From contig NZ_BAFW01000004.1 in the NCBI RefSeq assembly GCF_000308535.1, positions 1-64,000 on the forward strand: 64,000 nt of DNA, in the 5' to 3' direction. This document shows, one piece after another, positions 45,324 to 54,119 of this stretch (position 1 is its first letter; each line of letters starts with the position of its first letter). Source of the stretch: Nocardia cerradoensis NBRC 101014 (GTDB lineage Bacteria > Actinomycetota > Actinomycetes > Mycobacteriales > Mycobacteriaceae). The notes below the pieces were generated by a model. The model did no database searches and had not been told where the DNA came from. It was given only the letters and a program-made list of their open reading frames with translations. A program made the position numbers and the translations under genes.

Positions 45324-48026
45324 TCAGGCCGCCTCCAGGGTGCGGCGGGCGTAGGCGCGGACGTCGGCGTCGGTGTCGGCGAGGACGACCTGGAGAGCGG
45401 CTCGGACGGCCGCGTGGTCGGGCCAGTGGGACAGCGTCAGGACGGAGGCCTTGCGGACGTCCGGGTGGGGGTCGGTCAGGGCCGATTCCAGGGCGGCGGC
45501 CGCGGATTCGGGGCCCAGGCCGGCCCAGCCGCGGGCGCCGCCCTCACGTACCTGCCAGGCCGAATCCTTCAGTGCCGCAGCCAGAATCGCCGCGTCGGAC
45601 GAATCGCCGAGGCGGGCCAGCGCGGCCAGGGCCGCCGCGCGGACGAGCGGATCACGGTCGCCGACCAGGGCGCGGACGGTGTCGGCGCCGCCGGCGCCGA
45701 CCTCGGCCAGTCCGCGAGCGACGGCCACTCGCACCTCCCGGTTTTCGTCGAATGCCGCCGCGGTGAGTGCCGACCAGTCGTCGAGGGAGACCAGCGCGCG
45801 CACCCCTTCGATGCGCACGCGGTGATCGCTGTCCACCACGGCCTTGCCGAACAGATCCGCCGAGCCGCGGCGCTGCGCGCGCAGCAGGTCCACTACCGCG
45901 GCGCGCACGAGCGGATCGGGTGATTCGGCGTGTGCGATCAATTGTTCTGCGGGCGGGAGGATTTCGATCAGCTCACGCAGGCCCGAGACGGCGGCCGCGC
46001 GCACCGCGGCGTCGTGGTCGCCCAGGGCGGCGATCAGCGAGTCGGCGAATCCGTCGGGCGTGCCCTCGGTCAGCACCGACAGGGCCGTGGCTCGCACCCG
46101 CGGGTCGGTGTCGTCGAGGTAGTCGCGGAGTTCGGCCACCGTCGGGCCGTCCAGGCTGAGCAGAATCGCGATCCGGGGGGCGGCGGAGTCGTCCGCGGCA
46201 GCGGGGATCGTGATGCCCGGCCGGGGTGCGGTGCCGGTGGACGCGCCTGCCGTGCGGGGTGGGCCGGCGATCAGCTCCGGCTGCGCCACCGCGACCGGCT
46301 CGAGGTCGGCGCGCGGCAGATCCTCCCATTCCGGTACCGGCACGAAATACGGCGCGACCGGACGCTTCAGGAATTCCATCTCGCCGTCGGCGCCCTTGCG
46401 CAGGTTCAGGTGGTAACGCCAGTCCTCGTCGTTGCGTTCGGGCAGGTCGGCGCGGTCGTGGTACAGACCCCAGCGCGATTCGGTGCGGGTGAGTGAGGAA
46501 CGCGCCGCCATTTCGGCGCAGTCGCGGATGAAGTCGACCTCGGCGCAGCGCATGAGTTGGTGCGGGGTGTCCGCGCCCATCTCGGCGATCTCCTGCCGCA
46601 TCCGCTCGAAGGTCTCCACCGCCAGCGACAGTTTGGTCTGCGTCTTCGGCGGAGCCACGTAGTCGTTGACGAAACGCCGCAACTTGTATTCGACCTGCTG
46701 CTGCGGCGGGCCGTCGGGATGGCGCAGCGGGCGGTAGATCAGTTCGTGCGCCGCGGCCAGCTGATCGGAGGGAAGTGATTGCGGCGCGGCCACTTCCGGA
46801 AGAGTCGACGACGCGTGCTCGCCCGCCAGGTCACCGTAGACGAACGCGCCGATCATGTAGTTGTGCGGCACGCACGCCAGATCGCCCGCCGCGTACAGAC
46901 CCGGCACCGTGGTGCGCGCATGTTCGTCCACCCAGACACCGGACGCGGAATGTCCACTGCACAAACCGATTTCGGAGATGTGCATCTCGATGTCGTGGGT
47001 GCGGTAGTCGTGGCCCCGGTTGGCGTGGAAGGTGCCCCGGGTCGGCCGTTCGGTGGTGTGCAGGATGCCCTCGAGCGCGTCGAGCGTCTCCTCGGGCAGA
47101 TGCGAGACCTTCAGATAGATGGGCCCCCGCGCGGACTCGATCTCCCGCTTCACCTCCGCCATCATCTGCCCGGACCAGTAGTCGGAGTCGACGAAGCGCT
47201 CACCGGCGGCGTTCACCTGATATCCGCCGAACGGGTTCGCGACATACGCGCAGGCCGGTCCGTTGTAATCCTTGATCAGCGGATTGATCTGGAAGCATTC
47301 GATGCCGGACAACTCCGCCCCGGCGTGATACGCCATCGCGTACCCGTCGCCCGCATTGGTGGGATTCTCGTATGTGCCGTACAGATATCCCGACGCCGGC
47401 AGACCCAGTCGCCCGCACGGGCCGGTCGCCAGGATCACCGCCTTCGCGCCGACCGCCACGAACTCCCCGGTCCGGGTGTTCAGCGCGGCCGCACCGACCG
47501 CGCGTCCGTTGTCGGTGAGGACCCGCACCGGCATGAGCCGGTTCTCGATCCGGATCCGTTCCCGCATCTTGCGTTGCCGCAGGACGCGGTAGAGGGCCTT
47601 CTTGACGTCCTTGCCCTCGGGCATCGGCAGCACATAGGAGCCCGAGCGGTGCACGCGGCGCACCGCGTACTCGCCGTAGGCGTCCTTCTCGAATTTCACG
47701 CCGTAGCGTTCCAGCCGCTGCACCATGGCGAAACCACGGGTCGCGGTCTGATACACCGTGCGCTGGTTGACGATTCCGTCGTTCGCGCGGGTGATCTCGG
47801 CGACGTAGTCCTCCGGCTCCGCCTTGCCCGGGATGACGGCGTTGTTCACGCCGTCCATGCCCATGGCCAGCGCGCCGGAGTGACGCACGTGCGCCTTCTC
47901 CAGCAGCAGAACGTTCGCGCCGTTCTCCGCGGCGGTGAGCGCGGCCATGGTGCCGGCGGTTCCGCCGCCGATCACCAGCACATCGCAGTCCAGCCGCACA
48001 GTGTCGGACAGCTCGGGAATCTTCAT
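45324..48026 (-). CDS. AprA/fumarate-reductase-like flavoprotein fused to HEAT repeats
   Basis: A 900-residue fusion. Residues 1 to about 590 form an FAD-dependent oxidoreductase of the succinate dehydrogenase/fumarate reductase/APS reductase alpha superfamily: CDVLVIGGGTAGTMAALTAA at the start, GALAMGMDGVNNAVIPGKAE, then TVPGLYAAGDLACVPHNYMI for the second FAD motif. Residues about 610-900 hold roughly nine HEAT repeats of about 30 residues (for example DPRVRATALSVL, DPLVRAAVVDLL, DPLVRAAALAAL, HPDVRKASVLTL). The ferredoxin upstream resembles AprB, suggesting an iron-sulfur electron partner. ATG 48026 is chosen. It is the last gene of the GntR-ferredoxin-ABC operon. The substrate is unknown. 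Confidence 0.85.
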   Translation of the reverse strand: MKIPELSDTVRLDCDVLVIGGGTAGTMAALTAAENGANVLLLEKAHVRHSGALAMGMDGVNNAVIPGKAEPEDYVAEITRANDGIVNQRTVYQTATRGFAMVQRLERYGVKFEKDAYGEYAVRRVHRSGSYVLPMPEGKDVKKALYRVLRQRKMRERIRIENRLMPVRVLTDNGRAVGAAALNTRTGEFVAVGAKAVILATGPCGRLGLPASGYLYGTYENPTNAGDGYAMAYHAGAELSGIECFQINPLIKDYNGPACAYVANPFGGYQVNAAGERFVDSDYWSGQMMAEVKREIESARGPIYLKVSHLPEETLDALEGILHTTERPTRGTFHANRGHDYRTHDIEMHISEIGLCSGHSASGVWVDEHARTTVPGLYAAGDLACVPHNYMIGAFVYGDLAGEHASSTLPEVAAPQSLPSDQLAAAHELIYRPLRHPDGPPQQQVEYKLRRFVNDYVAPPKTQTKLSLAVETFERMRQEIAEMGADTPHQLMRCAEVDFIRDCAEMAARSSLTRTESRWGLYHDRADLPERNDEDWRYHLNLRKGADGEMEFLKRPVAPYFVPVPEWEDLPRADLEPVAVAQPELIAGPPRTAGASTGTAPRPGITIPAAADDSAAPRIAILLSLDGPTVAELRDYLDDTDPRVRATALSVLTEGTPDGFADSLIAALGDHDAAVRAAAVSGLRELIEILPPAEQLIAHAESPDPLVRAAVVDLLRAQRRGSADLFGKAVVDSDHRVRIEGVRALVSLDDWSALTAAAFDENREVRVAVARGLAEVGAGGADTVRALVGDRDPLVRAAALAALARLGDSSDAAILAAALKDSAWQVREGGARGWAGLGPESAAAALESALTDPHPDVRKASVLTLSHWPDHAAVRAALQVVLADTDADVRAYARRTLEAA

Positions 48027-48140
48027 CAGCACACTCCACAGAGGTGAATAGTCGGGGCGACATCGCACGCCGGGCCGGGCGACCGGAACGGCGCCGCCGT
48101 GGCCCGGTCGCCGAGGGGGTGCCTCGTTCGGACGACCGGG

Positions 48141-48896
48141 TCAGGCGGCGGCCGGCTGGGTCGAATGATCGAGGGCGGCGAGGATTTCGGCGCGCTCGGC
48201 ACTGCGGTCGACATCTTTGACGCGCGGTTTCGGCACCGTCAGCAGCGATCGCAGTGCCCGGTCGGTACCGCCGAGGACCGCGACCCGGTCGCCGAGGGTC
48301 AATGCCTCGTCCACATCGTGGGTAACGAACACGACCGTGGTCGGATGTGTCTGCCAGGTCTGGATCAGCAAGCGCTGCATGGTGATCCGAGTCGGCGTGT
48401 CGAGGGCGCCGAACGGCTCGTCCATCAGCACCGCCCGCGGCGCGCCCGCCAGACCGCGGGCGAGCTGGACGCGCTGGCGCATACCACCGGACAGGCTCTT
48501 GGGCAGGTAGTCGCCGAAGCCGGTGAGCCCGACCTCCTCGATCCAGCGTTCGGCCTGCGCCGCTCGGCCGGCCCGCGGCACGCCGCGCAACTTCAACGCC
48601 AGGTCGATATTGGAACGTACTGTGCGCCACGGCAGGAGCGCGTTGTCCTGGAAAACCATCGCCCGATCCCGCGAGGGGCCGGTGATCTCGTCACCGTCCG
48701 CGAGTGCCCGCCCGGAGCGGGGCGGCAGCAGACCGGCCAGTGCGCGCAGGACGGTGGACTTCCCGCATCCCGACGGCCCGGTCAGCACCAGGATCTCACC
48801 GGCGCGGATATCGAGTGTCAGCTCGTCCAGCACGGGAGCGCCACCGTAGCGCAGTTCGACCTTGTCGAGCCGCAGACTCATTGCGGTGCCGGTCAT
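48141..48896 (-). CDS. ABC transporter ATP-binding protein (SsuB/TauB-like)
   Basis: A 251-residue ATPase: Walker A GPSGCGKST near residue 40, Q-loop MVFQDNALLPWRTV, signature LSGGMRQRVQLARGL, Walker B AVLMDEPFGALD and H-loop VFVTHDVDEAL. The SsuB/TauB/NrtD branch imports sulfonates, taurine, nitrate or similar anions. ATG 48896 overlaps the permease stop codon (ATGA); a second ATG at 48881 is possible. It pairs with the permease at 48893 and the lipoprotein at 49768. Confidence 0.93.
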   Translation of the reverse strand: MTGTAMSLRLDKVELRYGGAPVLDELTLDIRAGEILVLTGPSGCGKSTVLRALAGLLPPRSGRALADGDEITGPSRDRAMVFQDNALLPWRTVRSNIDLALKLRGVPRAGRAAQAERWIEEVGLTGFGDYLPKSLSGGMRQRVQLARGLAGAPRAVLMDEPFGALDTPTRITMQRLLIQTWQTHPTTVVFVTHDVDEALTLGDRVAVLGGTDRALRSLLTVPKPRVKDVDRSAERAEILAALDHSTQPAAA

Positions 48897-49771
48897 TTCG
48901 AAACCTCCTGCGCCCGCGGCAGCCAGCGAGTGGCGCGCCGCCCCAACAGTTCGATGGCCGCCGAGGTGGCGAAGCCGAGCACGCCGATGGTGATGATGCC
49001 GACGAACACACCGGGATAGTCGACGATGGTGTACGCCTGCCAGGTGCGATAGCCGACGCCCAGACGCCCGGAGATCATCTCGGCCGAGACCACACAGATC
49101 CAGGCCACGCCGATCCCCACCGACAGGCCGCTGAACACGCCCGGCAGGCTGCCGGGCAACACCACCCGCACCAGGACGTCCCAGCGGCTGCCGCCCAGCG
49201 TGCGCACCGATTCCTCCCAGATGGTCGGCAGGGCCCGCACCGCGTGCCGCGTGCTCACCATGATCGGGAAATAGGCGGCGAGGAAGGTGATGAAGACGAT
49301 GCCGGCCTCGTCGGTGGGAAACAGCAGAATCGCCACCGGCACGATCGCGATCGCCGGAATCGGCCGGGCCAGCTCGGTCAGCGGTCCGAAGATGTCGGCG
49401 AACCAGCGGGAACGCCCCAGCGCCACGCCGGTCGCGACGCCGATCACGGCGGCCAGGCCGAACCCGCTGAGAATGCGGATCAACGACTGCCCGAGATCCA
49501 GCCAATAGGTATCGGTCTGCAACTGCAGCCGCAAAGTGTGCACGATCCGGGTAACGGTCGGCAGCGTATCGAAGCGCACCCACAACCGAATGTGGTTGGC
49601 GGTCAACAACTGCCAGGTGACGAGCGCGAGGACGACCGACGCCACCCGCACCAGCCGCGACGTCCACAACCGCGCCGTGGGCACGCCCGCGGTGGCGCCG
49701 CGTTCGGCGACGGCGGTGGGAGCGGCGGTGGCCGGAACCGGCGCGTCGACGGGCAGGGTGGTGGCGCTCAT
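48893..49771 (-). CDS. ABC transporter permease (SsuC/TauC-like)
   Basis: A 292-residue inner-membrane permease with six predicted helices after a Pro/Ala-rich N-terminal tail. The binding-protein-dependent transport signature is EESVRTLGGSRWDVLVRVVL (EAA loop), followed by PGSLPGVFSGLSVGIGVAWI. It belongs to the sulfonate/nitrate/taurine permease family. Its start overlaps the binding-protein stop (ATGA) and its stop overlaps the ATPase start, so all three are translationally coupled. Confidence 0.92.
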   Translation of the reverse strand: MSATTLPVDAPVPATAAPTAVAERGATAGVPTARLWTSRLVRVASVVLALVTWQLLTANHIRLWVRFDTLPTVTRIVHTLRLQLQTDTYWLDLGQSLIRILSGFGLAAVIGVATGVALGRSRWFADIFGPLTELARPIPAIAIVPVAILLFPTDEAGIVFITFLAAYFPIMVSTRHAVRALPTIWEESVRTLGGSRWDVLVRVVLPGSLPGVFSGLSVGIGVAWICVVSAEMISGRLGVGYRTWQAYTIVDYPGVFVGIITIGVLGFATSAAIELLGRRATRWLPRAQEVSK

Positions 49772-51195
49772 GACCGCACCTCACCGATCGCCTGGTCGTA
49801 ACTCACCGCGACCGCACCGGGATGGCGGGCCTGATACCGCTGCACCGCACTGGGGGTGATGAAGGGCAGATACGTATCGCCCTCGCGCACCCACTGCGCC
49901 TTGTCCGCGAACCAGCGAGTGCCGAGTTCCGCATCCGGCACGTACGCCGCGCGGATCTTCTTCCCCTGGGCCCGAGCGGCTTTCACCGCCCGCAGCAGAT
50001 CGGTCGGGCTACCCGCCGGCTGGGCGGTGGACTGCCCGTCGAACCAGATCTCGCCCGCGAGGGCCGGATCGGAGACCGGTTTGCCGGTACTCGGGTCGGT
50101 GCCGGTGATCGGCGCCGGATTGGCGAAGTTCGCCACTGCCGCATCGTAGTTCGCACCGCGCTCGGCGAAGACCTTGCGCAGTGGGGCATCGTCGACGAAC
50201 TTATCGATGTCGAAATCGGCGAAATCGCCGATCGACTTCAGATACGGAACGTCACCCTTGAATGCCTGAACCAGCTGCGGCTTCAGGGGAGTGTCGAATG
50301 AGGTTCCCCCGGGTCCGTTGTAGAGGTAGACGACCTCCGCCGGCAGTCCGGAGTTGTCAGCGACCAGCTGCGCGGCTTCGAGCGGTTTCGCGTGCAGGAA
50401 ATCGGTGGCGTCAAGTTGCGCCTGCAGGAATGCATCGAGCACCTCGGGATGGGATTTCGAATAATCACGACGTGCCACCACTCCGTGGAACGTCGGCACG
50501 TTCAATTCGGCACCATCGTAGAGCAGCTTCGCCTTGTCCTGATAAACGAGCAGGCCGGGCCATGCGACGAACTGCGAAAGTGCCTGCACCTGACCGGATT
50601 CCAGTGCCGACGCGCCGATCTGCGGTTGCTGATTCAGCACGTCCACACCGTGGGCCGGATCGATGTTCGCGCGGCTCAGCGCCTGGCGCAGTGTGCCGTC
50701 ACCGGCGGAGCCGACGCTCGCGGACACCTTCTTTCCGGCGAGGTCCGACAGCGTCGTCGCCGTCGAATTCGGCGCGGTGACAACCATGTTCAGCGATCCG
50801 CGCGGCTGGTAACCGGTGATCGAGACCAGTTCGGTGGCCGAACGCTCACTGGCCGAGGTCCGGGAACCGTTGATCAGCAACGGATAATCGCCCATCGAAC
50901 CGATATCGATCTTCTCCGCGACCATCTGCGCGGTGATCGGCGCCCCGGTGTCGTAGTCCTGCCATTCGACCTGATACTTCGGCCCGCCCTTCGCGGTCAG
51001 GTCGTTCAGGCGCTTCTCCAGGAAACCCTTCGCGCGCAGCAGAGTTCCGGCGGTGACGGTATTGATGGTTTTGGACTGATAGCCGACGACCACCCGGACG
51101 GTGTCCCCGGATCCGGTCTGCTCGAGCGAGCATCCGGCGGCCAGGGTGGCGATCAGGGCGGCGGCGGCCAGTATGCGGGCACGACGGTACTTCAT
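49768..51195 (-). CDS. ABC transporter substrate-binding lipoprotein with extra C-terminal domain
   Basis: A 475-residue lipoprotein. The signal peptide (RARILAAAALIATLAAGC) ends in lipobox LAAGC. Residues about 30-335 are a NrtA/SsuA/TauA-type binding domain (VRVVVGYQSKTINTVTAGTL, VAEKIDIGSMGDYPLLINGS). Residues about 360-475 are an added domain (AGEIWFDGQSTAQPAGSPTD, GKKIRAAYVPDAELGTRWFA, KAQWVREGDTYLPFITPSAV) that resembles NosL/metal-accessory folds; usual SsuA-type proteins end near residue 330. The ligand is unknown. It follows the ferredoxin gene by 55 bp. Confidence 0.88.
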   Translation of the reverse strand: MKYRRARILAAAALIATLAAGCSLEQTGSGDTVRVVVGYQSKTINTVTAGTLLRAKGFLEKRLNDLTAKGGPKYQVEWQDYDTGAPITAQMVAEKIDIGSMGDYPLLINGSRTSASERSATELVSITGYQPRGSLNMVVTAPNSTATTLSDLAGKKVSASVGSAGDGTLRQALSRANIDPAHGVDVLNQQPQIGASALESGQVQALSQFVAWPGLLVYQDKAKLLYDGAELNVPTFHGVVARRDYSKSHPEVLDAFLQAQLDATDFLHAKPLEAAQLVADNSGLPAEVVYLYNGPGGTSFDTPLKPQLVQAFKGDVPYLKSIGDFADFDIDKFVDDAPLRKVFAERGANYDAAVANFANPAPITGTDPSTGKPVSDPALAGEIWFDGQSTAQPAGSPTDLLRAVKAARAQGKKIRAAYVPDAELGTRWFADKAQWVREGDTYLPFITPSAVQRYQARHPGAVAVSYDQAIGEVRS

Positions 51196-51250
51196 GGTAT
51201 TTCCTCGAAATCGGGCCGAGGCCGGCCACTGAGAGATTCCGCTGCGCGAT

Positions 51251-51478
51251 TCAGCGCAGCAGATACGGCATGTTCACGGTCACGGCGCCGGTGGGACAGC
51301 GTGCCGCGCACGGACCGCAGTACCAGCATTCGTCGACATGCATGAACGCCTTGCCGTTGTCCGGATTGATCGCCAGCGAATCCAGCGGGCAGATCTCCAC
51401 GCACAGCGTGCACCCTTCGATGCACAGCGATTCGTCGATGGTTACCGGGACATCAGCCCGCTGATTGACCGACGCCAT
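51251..51478 (-). CDS. Two-cluster 4Fe-4S ferredoxin (AprB-like)
   Basis: A 75-residue ferredoxin with two cluster motifs: CIEGCTLCVEICP and CWYCGPCAARCP. Spacing in the first (C-x3-C-x2-C-x3-C) is slightly unusual; the second is C-x2-C-x2-C-x3-C. The layout, with HVDECWYCGPCAARCP, recalls the beta subunit of APS reductase, though that subunit is longer. It probably passes electrons to or from the AprA-like flavoprotein at the end of the operon. Its start overlaps the 3' end of the GntR gene by 26 bases, indicating cotranscription. Confidence 0.92.
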   Translation of the reverse strand: MASVNQRADVPVTIDESLCIEGCTLCVEICPLDSLAINPDNGKAFMHVDECWYCGPCAARCPTGAVTVNMPYLLR

Positions 51479-52316
51479 GGCGGCTCAGCCTCCAATCGTT
51501 GCTTTCCGTGGTGCGAAGCAAACTGTCGCGCAGGGTGATCCGATCACCACGCATGCGTATGTACTCCAGGTCCACCGGCCGCCCGTCGGCGAGGTAGGTC
51601 AGTCGCTCCAGCAACAGCAGGGCACTGCCCTCCGGGGCCTGCAGGGTGGCGGCGCTGTGGATATCGGCGGTGATCGCCTCCACCGCCAGATCGGCCGACC
51701 CGAGCGACTGGCCGCTGATCTGTTCGATGAGTCCGAAGATGTCCTCGGATCGCAGATCGCAGTCGAGTACCTGCTCGCCGATGTCCGGGGCCAGATAGGT
51801 GTGGTCCAGGCTGAGCGGGAGATCACCCAGATAACGCAGCCGTTCCAGGTAGACCGCGGATTCGCCGGGTTCGAGGCCGAGCCGACCGGCGACCGCGGGC
51901 GGCGGAGTGAGGCGCAGTGCCGCCCGCACCTCGTTGCGCACCTCGCCGTGGCCGCGCAGCGTTTCCTTCAGGCCGCGCAGGCTGTCGAGGCCGTGATCGT
52001 ATTTGCGTTGTGCCACATAGGTGCCCACCCGGGGAACGCGGCCGATGAGACCCTCGTCGCGCAGTAGTGCCAATGCTTCGCGCACCGCGTTACGGGACAC
52101 CGCGAATTCCGCGGCGAGTTCGGATTCGGTGGGCAAGGGGTCCGGGCACTGTCCGGTGTGGATCTGCTGGCGCAGGACGTCGGCCACCTGGCGGGCCCGA
52201 TCGGCCTTGCGAATGGTGCGGGCGCCGGCGCCGGGCGCCGTCGTCTCCGCCCCGGCGGCCGGGTGGTCGGCAGCGGCGCCGCGCTGCTGCCGCAGGGGTA
52301 CCGGATCGGCCGTCAT
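51453..52316 (-). CDS. GntR-family regulator with UTRA domain (HutC type)
   Basis: A 287-residue regulator. After a 35-residue Ala/Pro-rich tail comes the GntR winged helix (ADVLRQQIHTGQCPDPLPTE, SELAAEFAVSRNAVREALAL), then a UTRA effector-binding domain (LEPGESAVYLERLRYLGDLP, LLLLERLTYLADGRPVDLEY). ATG 52316 is set by AGGAGG five bases upstream; the GTG at 52322 would overlap the RBS. It heads the ferredoxin-ABC-flavoprotein operon and is divergent from the ROK gene, so it likely controls the operon in response to the transported compound. Confidence 0.9.
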   Translation of the reverse strand: MTADPVPLRQQRGAAADHPAAGAETTAPGAGARTIRKADRARQVADVLRQQIHTGQCPDPLPTESELAAEFAVSRNAVREALALLRDEGLIGRVPRVGTYVAQRKYDHGLDSLRGLKETLRGHGEVRNEVRAALRLTPPPAVAGRLGLEPGESAVYLERLRYLGDLPLSLDHTYLAPDIGEQVLDCDLRSEDIFGLIEQISGQSLGSADLAVEAITADIHSAATLQAPEGSALLLLERLTYLADGRPVDLEYIRMRGDRITLRDSLLRTTESNDWRLSRHGVGQSAG

Positions 52317-52577
52317 CTCCACCTCCTAACGCTTGTGACCTGCGGTTTCCGAGCGTAACGGGGGTGTGGTGGCAGGGGTGCCGCCCGCACGGCCGGCAGC
52401 GGCGGGGTGTGCGGTTATCCGCCGCCCGCGCGGATGGCCGACCTGCTGAAATCGGGGCGATCGAAGGTAATGCGCCACCTGCGGCGATGCGGGCCCGCAT
52501 TCAAATCAGTGTGAGCGCAATATGTGCTGTGACCATTCGCTGGCGCGGCGCGGAATCGGGATGTTACCGTTTTACAC

Positions 52578-52685
52578 ATGTCTTCCAGCCGTTCGAACCG
52601 CACACGGGTCACCTACGTGACCGTGGCGCTCGGTGTGCGGCTGCCGCGGCAGCGGGAACTGTGTTGTTCCCGGCCGCGCAGCTGA
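52578..52685 (+). CDS. Leaderless Cys-Cys leader peptide upstream of the ROK gene
   Basis: A 35-codon ORF (MSSSRSNRTRVTYVTVALGV then RLPRQRELCCSRPRS) begins at ATG 52578. A -10-like TACCGT ends eight bases before that ATG, so the transcript probably starts at the ATG and the ORF is leaderless. Codons 29-30 are TGT TGT (Cys-Cys) close to the end. Mycobacterial leaderless poly-cysteine ORFs act as cysteine-responsive attenuators: when Cys-tRNA is scarce, ribosomes stall there and downstream expression rises. Here the downstream gene is a ROK regulator beside sulfur-type genes. A GGTCAC-N4-GTGACC dyad lies inside the ORF at 52607-52622. Confidence 0.75.
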   Translation: MSSSRSNRTRVTYVTVALGVRLPRQRELCCSRPRS

Positions 52686-52733
52686 GACCGCTCCAGTCGT
52701 CCGTCTGTCGACCCTTTCGGGCCCTTCTCGCTG

Positions 52734-52780
52734 CCTTGTTGCCGATGTAGTTCCGTCTCTTCACGAGACTTTCGACAAGG
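52734..52780 (+). promoter_or_regulatory. Putative RBS-occluding hairpin of the ROK leader
   Basis: CCTTGT (52734-52739) can pair with ACAAGG (52775-52780), which contains part of the ROK gene's Shine-Dalgarno AAGGA. A GTCTC/GAGAC hairpin (52755-52769) sits inside. A ribosome stalled on the Cys-Cys codons of the leader ORF, 50 bases upstream, could alter this folding. This is a by-eye structure, not a computed fold. Confidence 0.5.
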
Positions 52781-52790
52781 ACTTCGCCCC

Positions 52791-54071
52791 ATGACGAGCC
52801 CCACCCTCGAACGACAGTCTTCCCCCTCTCGTCCGCGGCCGGTACGCAGTGTGCCGCGGCCGGTGGTTCCGCCGGAATTGCGGATCACCGACAACCCGGC
52901 GGCCGCCGTCCTGCGCGCCGCCACCCGCGGGCCGATCTTCCGCGACAATGCCGCTCAGACAACGGGTTTGAGCATCGCGACCGTGAATCGCCAAGTGTCG
53001 GCGCTACTTTCGTCCGGCCTGTTGCGAGAACGCGCTGATCTCACCGCATCCGGTGCGGTCGGGCGCCCGCGCGTGCCGTTCGAGGTCGAGACCGATCGCT
53101 TCGCCACGCTGGGCGTCCACATCGGTGCGAATCTCACCCGGATCGTGGCCGCCGACCTGTCCGGCCGCATTCTGGGCGGGCTGGAGATCGCCACCCCGCA
53201 GGCCGCGCAGGACGCGGCCATCACCATCATCGCCCGCAGCGCGAAGGCGTTCCTGGACCGATTGCCGCGGCGCCGGCCGCTGTGGGTCGGTGTAGCGCTG
53301 GCCGGACGGGTCGATCCCGTCGCCGGCGTCGTGGATCATCCCCGCCTGGATTGGCGGTCGGCGCCGGTCGGCCCGATCTTCGCCACCGTGCTGGACCTAC
53401 CGGTTTCGGTCGCCGCCCACGTGGAGGCGATGGCCGCCGCCGAGCTGCTGCTCACCACCGGGACACCGGACCGGTCCGGTGCCCAGGACCGGCCCGGCAG
53501 CAGCCTCTACATCTACGGCCGGGAGACGGTCGGCGTCGCGGTCACGCTGCACGATCGCGTCTACACCCCGGCGAACGGCCCGGGTTCGATCGCGCATCTG
53601 CCGACCGGATCCGATATCGATTGCTCGTGCGGCCGGCGCGGCTGCTTGGAGGCCACGGTCGGTGAGGCGGCGGTGCTGGCTCGCGCCGTGCGCGCCGGCA
53701 TCGTGCCGAAGCGGGAGGCGCCGCGGAAGCCGGTGATCGCCGAGCTGTACAAGGCCGCCGAACAGGGGTCCGCCCCGGCTCGCGACATGCTGTTCGAGCG
53801 GGCCGAGATCCTCGGCAACACCGCGGCACTGGTGCGCGACATGTTCAACCCCGATCGCGTGGTGCTGGGCGGACAGGCCTTCACCGGCTACCGGCCGGGA
53901 CTCGAACGAGTCGTGCAGGCCTTCGGTCGCGCCACCACCCTCGCCCCGGCCGACCTGCGGATCAGCCGATTCGGCGGGCGGGTCCAGGAGCATGCCGCGG
54001 CCGTCACCTCGCTCAGCGTCTGCTACGCCGATCCGCTGTCGGCACTGCGCCGGGCCACACGCTCGCGCTGA
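52791..54071 (+). CDS. ROK-family transcriptional regulator (Rv0485-like)
   Basis: A 426-residue regulator. An N-terminal winged helix (residues about 45-90: NAAQTTGLSIATVNRQVSAL) is followed by an ROK/NagC-type domain (FATLGVHIGANLTRIVAADL, WVGVALAGRVDPVAGVVDHP) with the zinc motif CSCGRRGCLE near residue 278 and NPDRVVLGGQAFTGYRPGLE late. It closely resembles M. tuberculosis Rv0485. ATG 52791 follows AAGGA at nine bases. It is preceded by the Cys-Cys leader and divergent from the GntR-ABC operon. The effector and targets are unknown; the leader suggests control by cysteine supply. Confidence 0.9.
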   Translation: MTSPTLERQSSPSRPRPVRSVPRPVVPPELRITDNPAAAVLRAATRGPIFRDNAAQTTGLSIATVNRQVSALLSSGLLRERADLTASGAVGRPRVPFEVETDRFATLGVHIGANLTRIVAADLSGRILGGLEIATPQAAQDAAITIIARSAKAFLDRLPRRRPLWVGVALAGRVDPVAGVVDHPRLDWRSAPVGPIFATVLDLPVSVAAHVEAMAAAELLLTTGTPDRSGAQDRPGSSLYIYGRETVGVAVTLHDRVYTPANGPGSIAHLPTGSDIDCSCGRRGCLEATVGEAAVLARAVRAGIVPKREAPRKPVIAELYKAAEQGSAPARDMLFERAEILGNTAALVRDMFNPDRVVLGGQAFTGYRPGLERVVQAFGRATTLAPADLRISRFGGRVQEHAAAVTSLSVCYADPLSALRRATRSR

Positions 54072-54119
54072 GCCGACGCCTACGGTCGGGGTGGTACGGG
54101 CCACCCCGACCGAGGTCGT

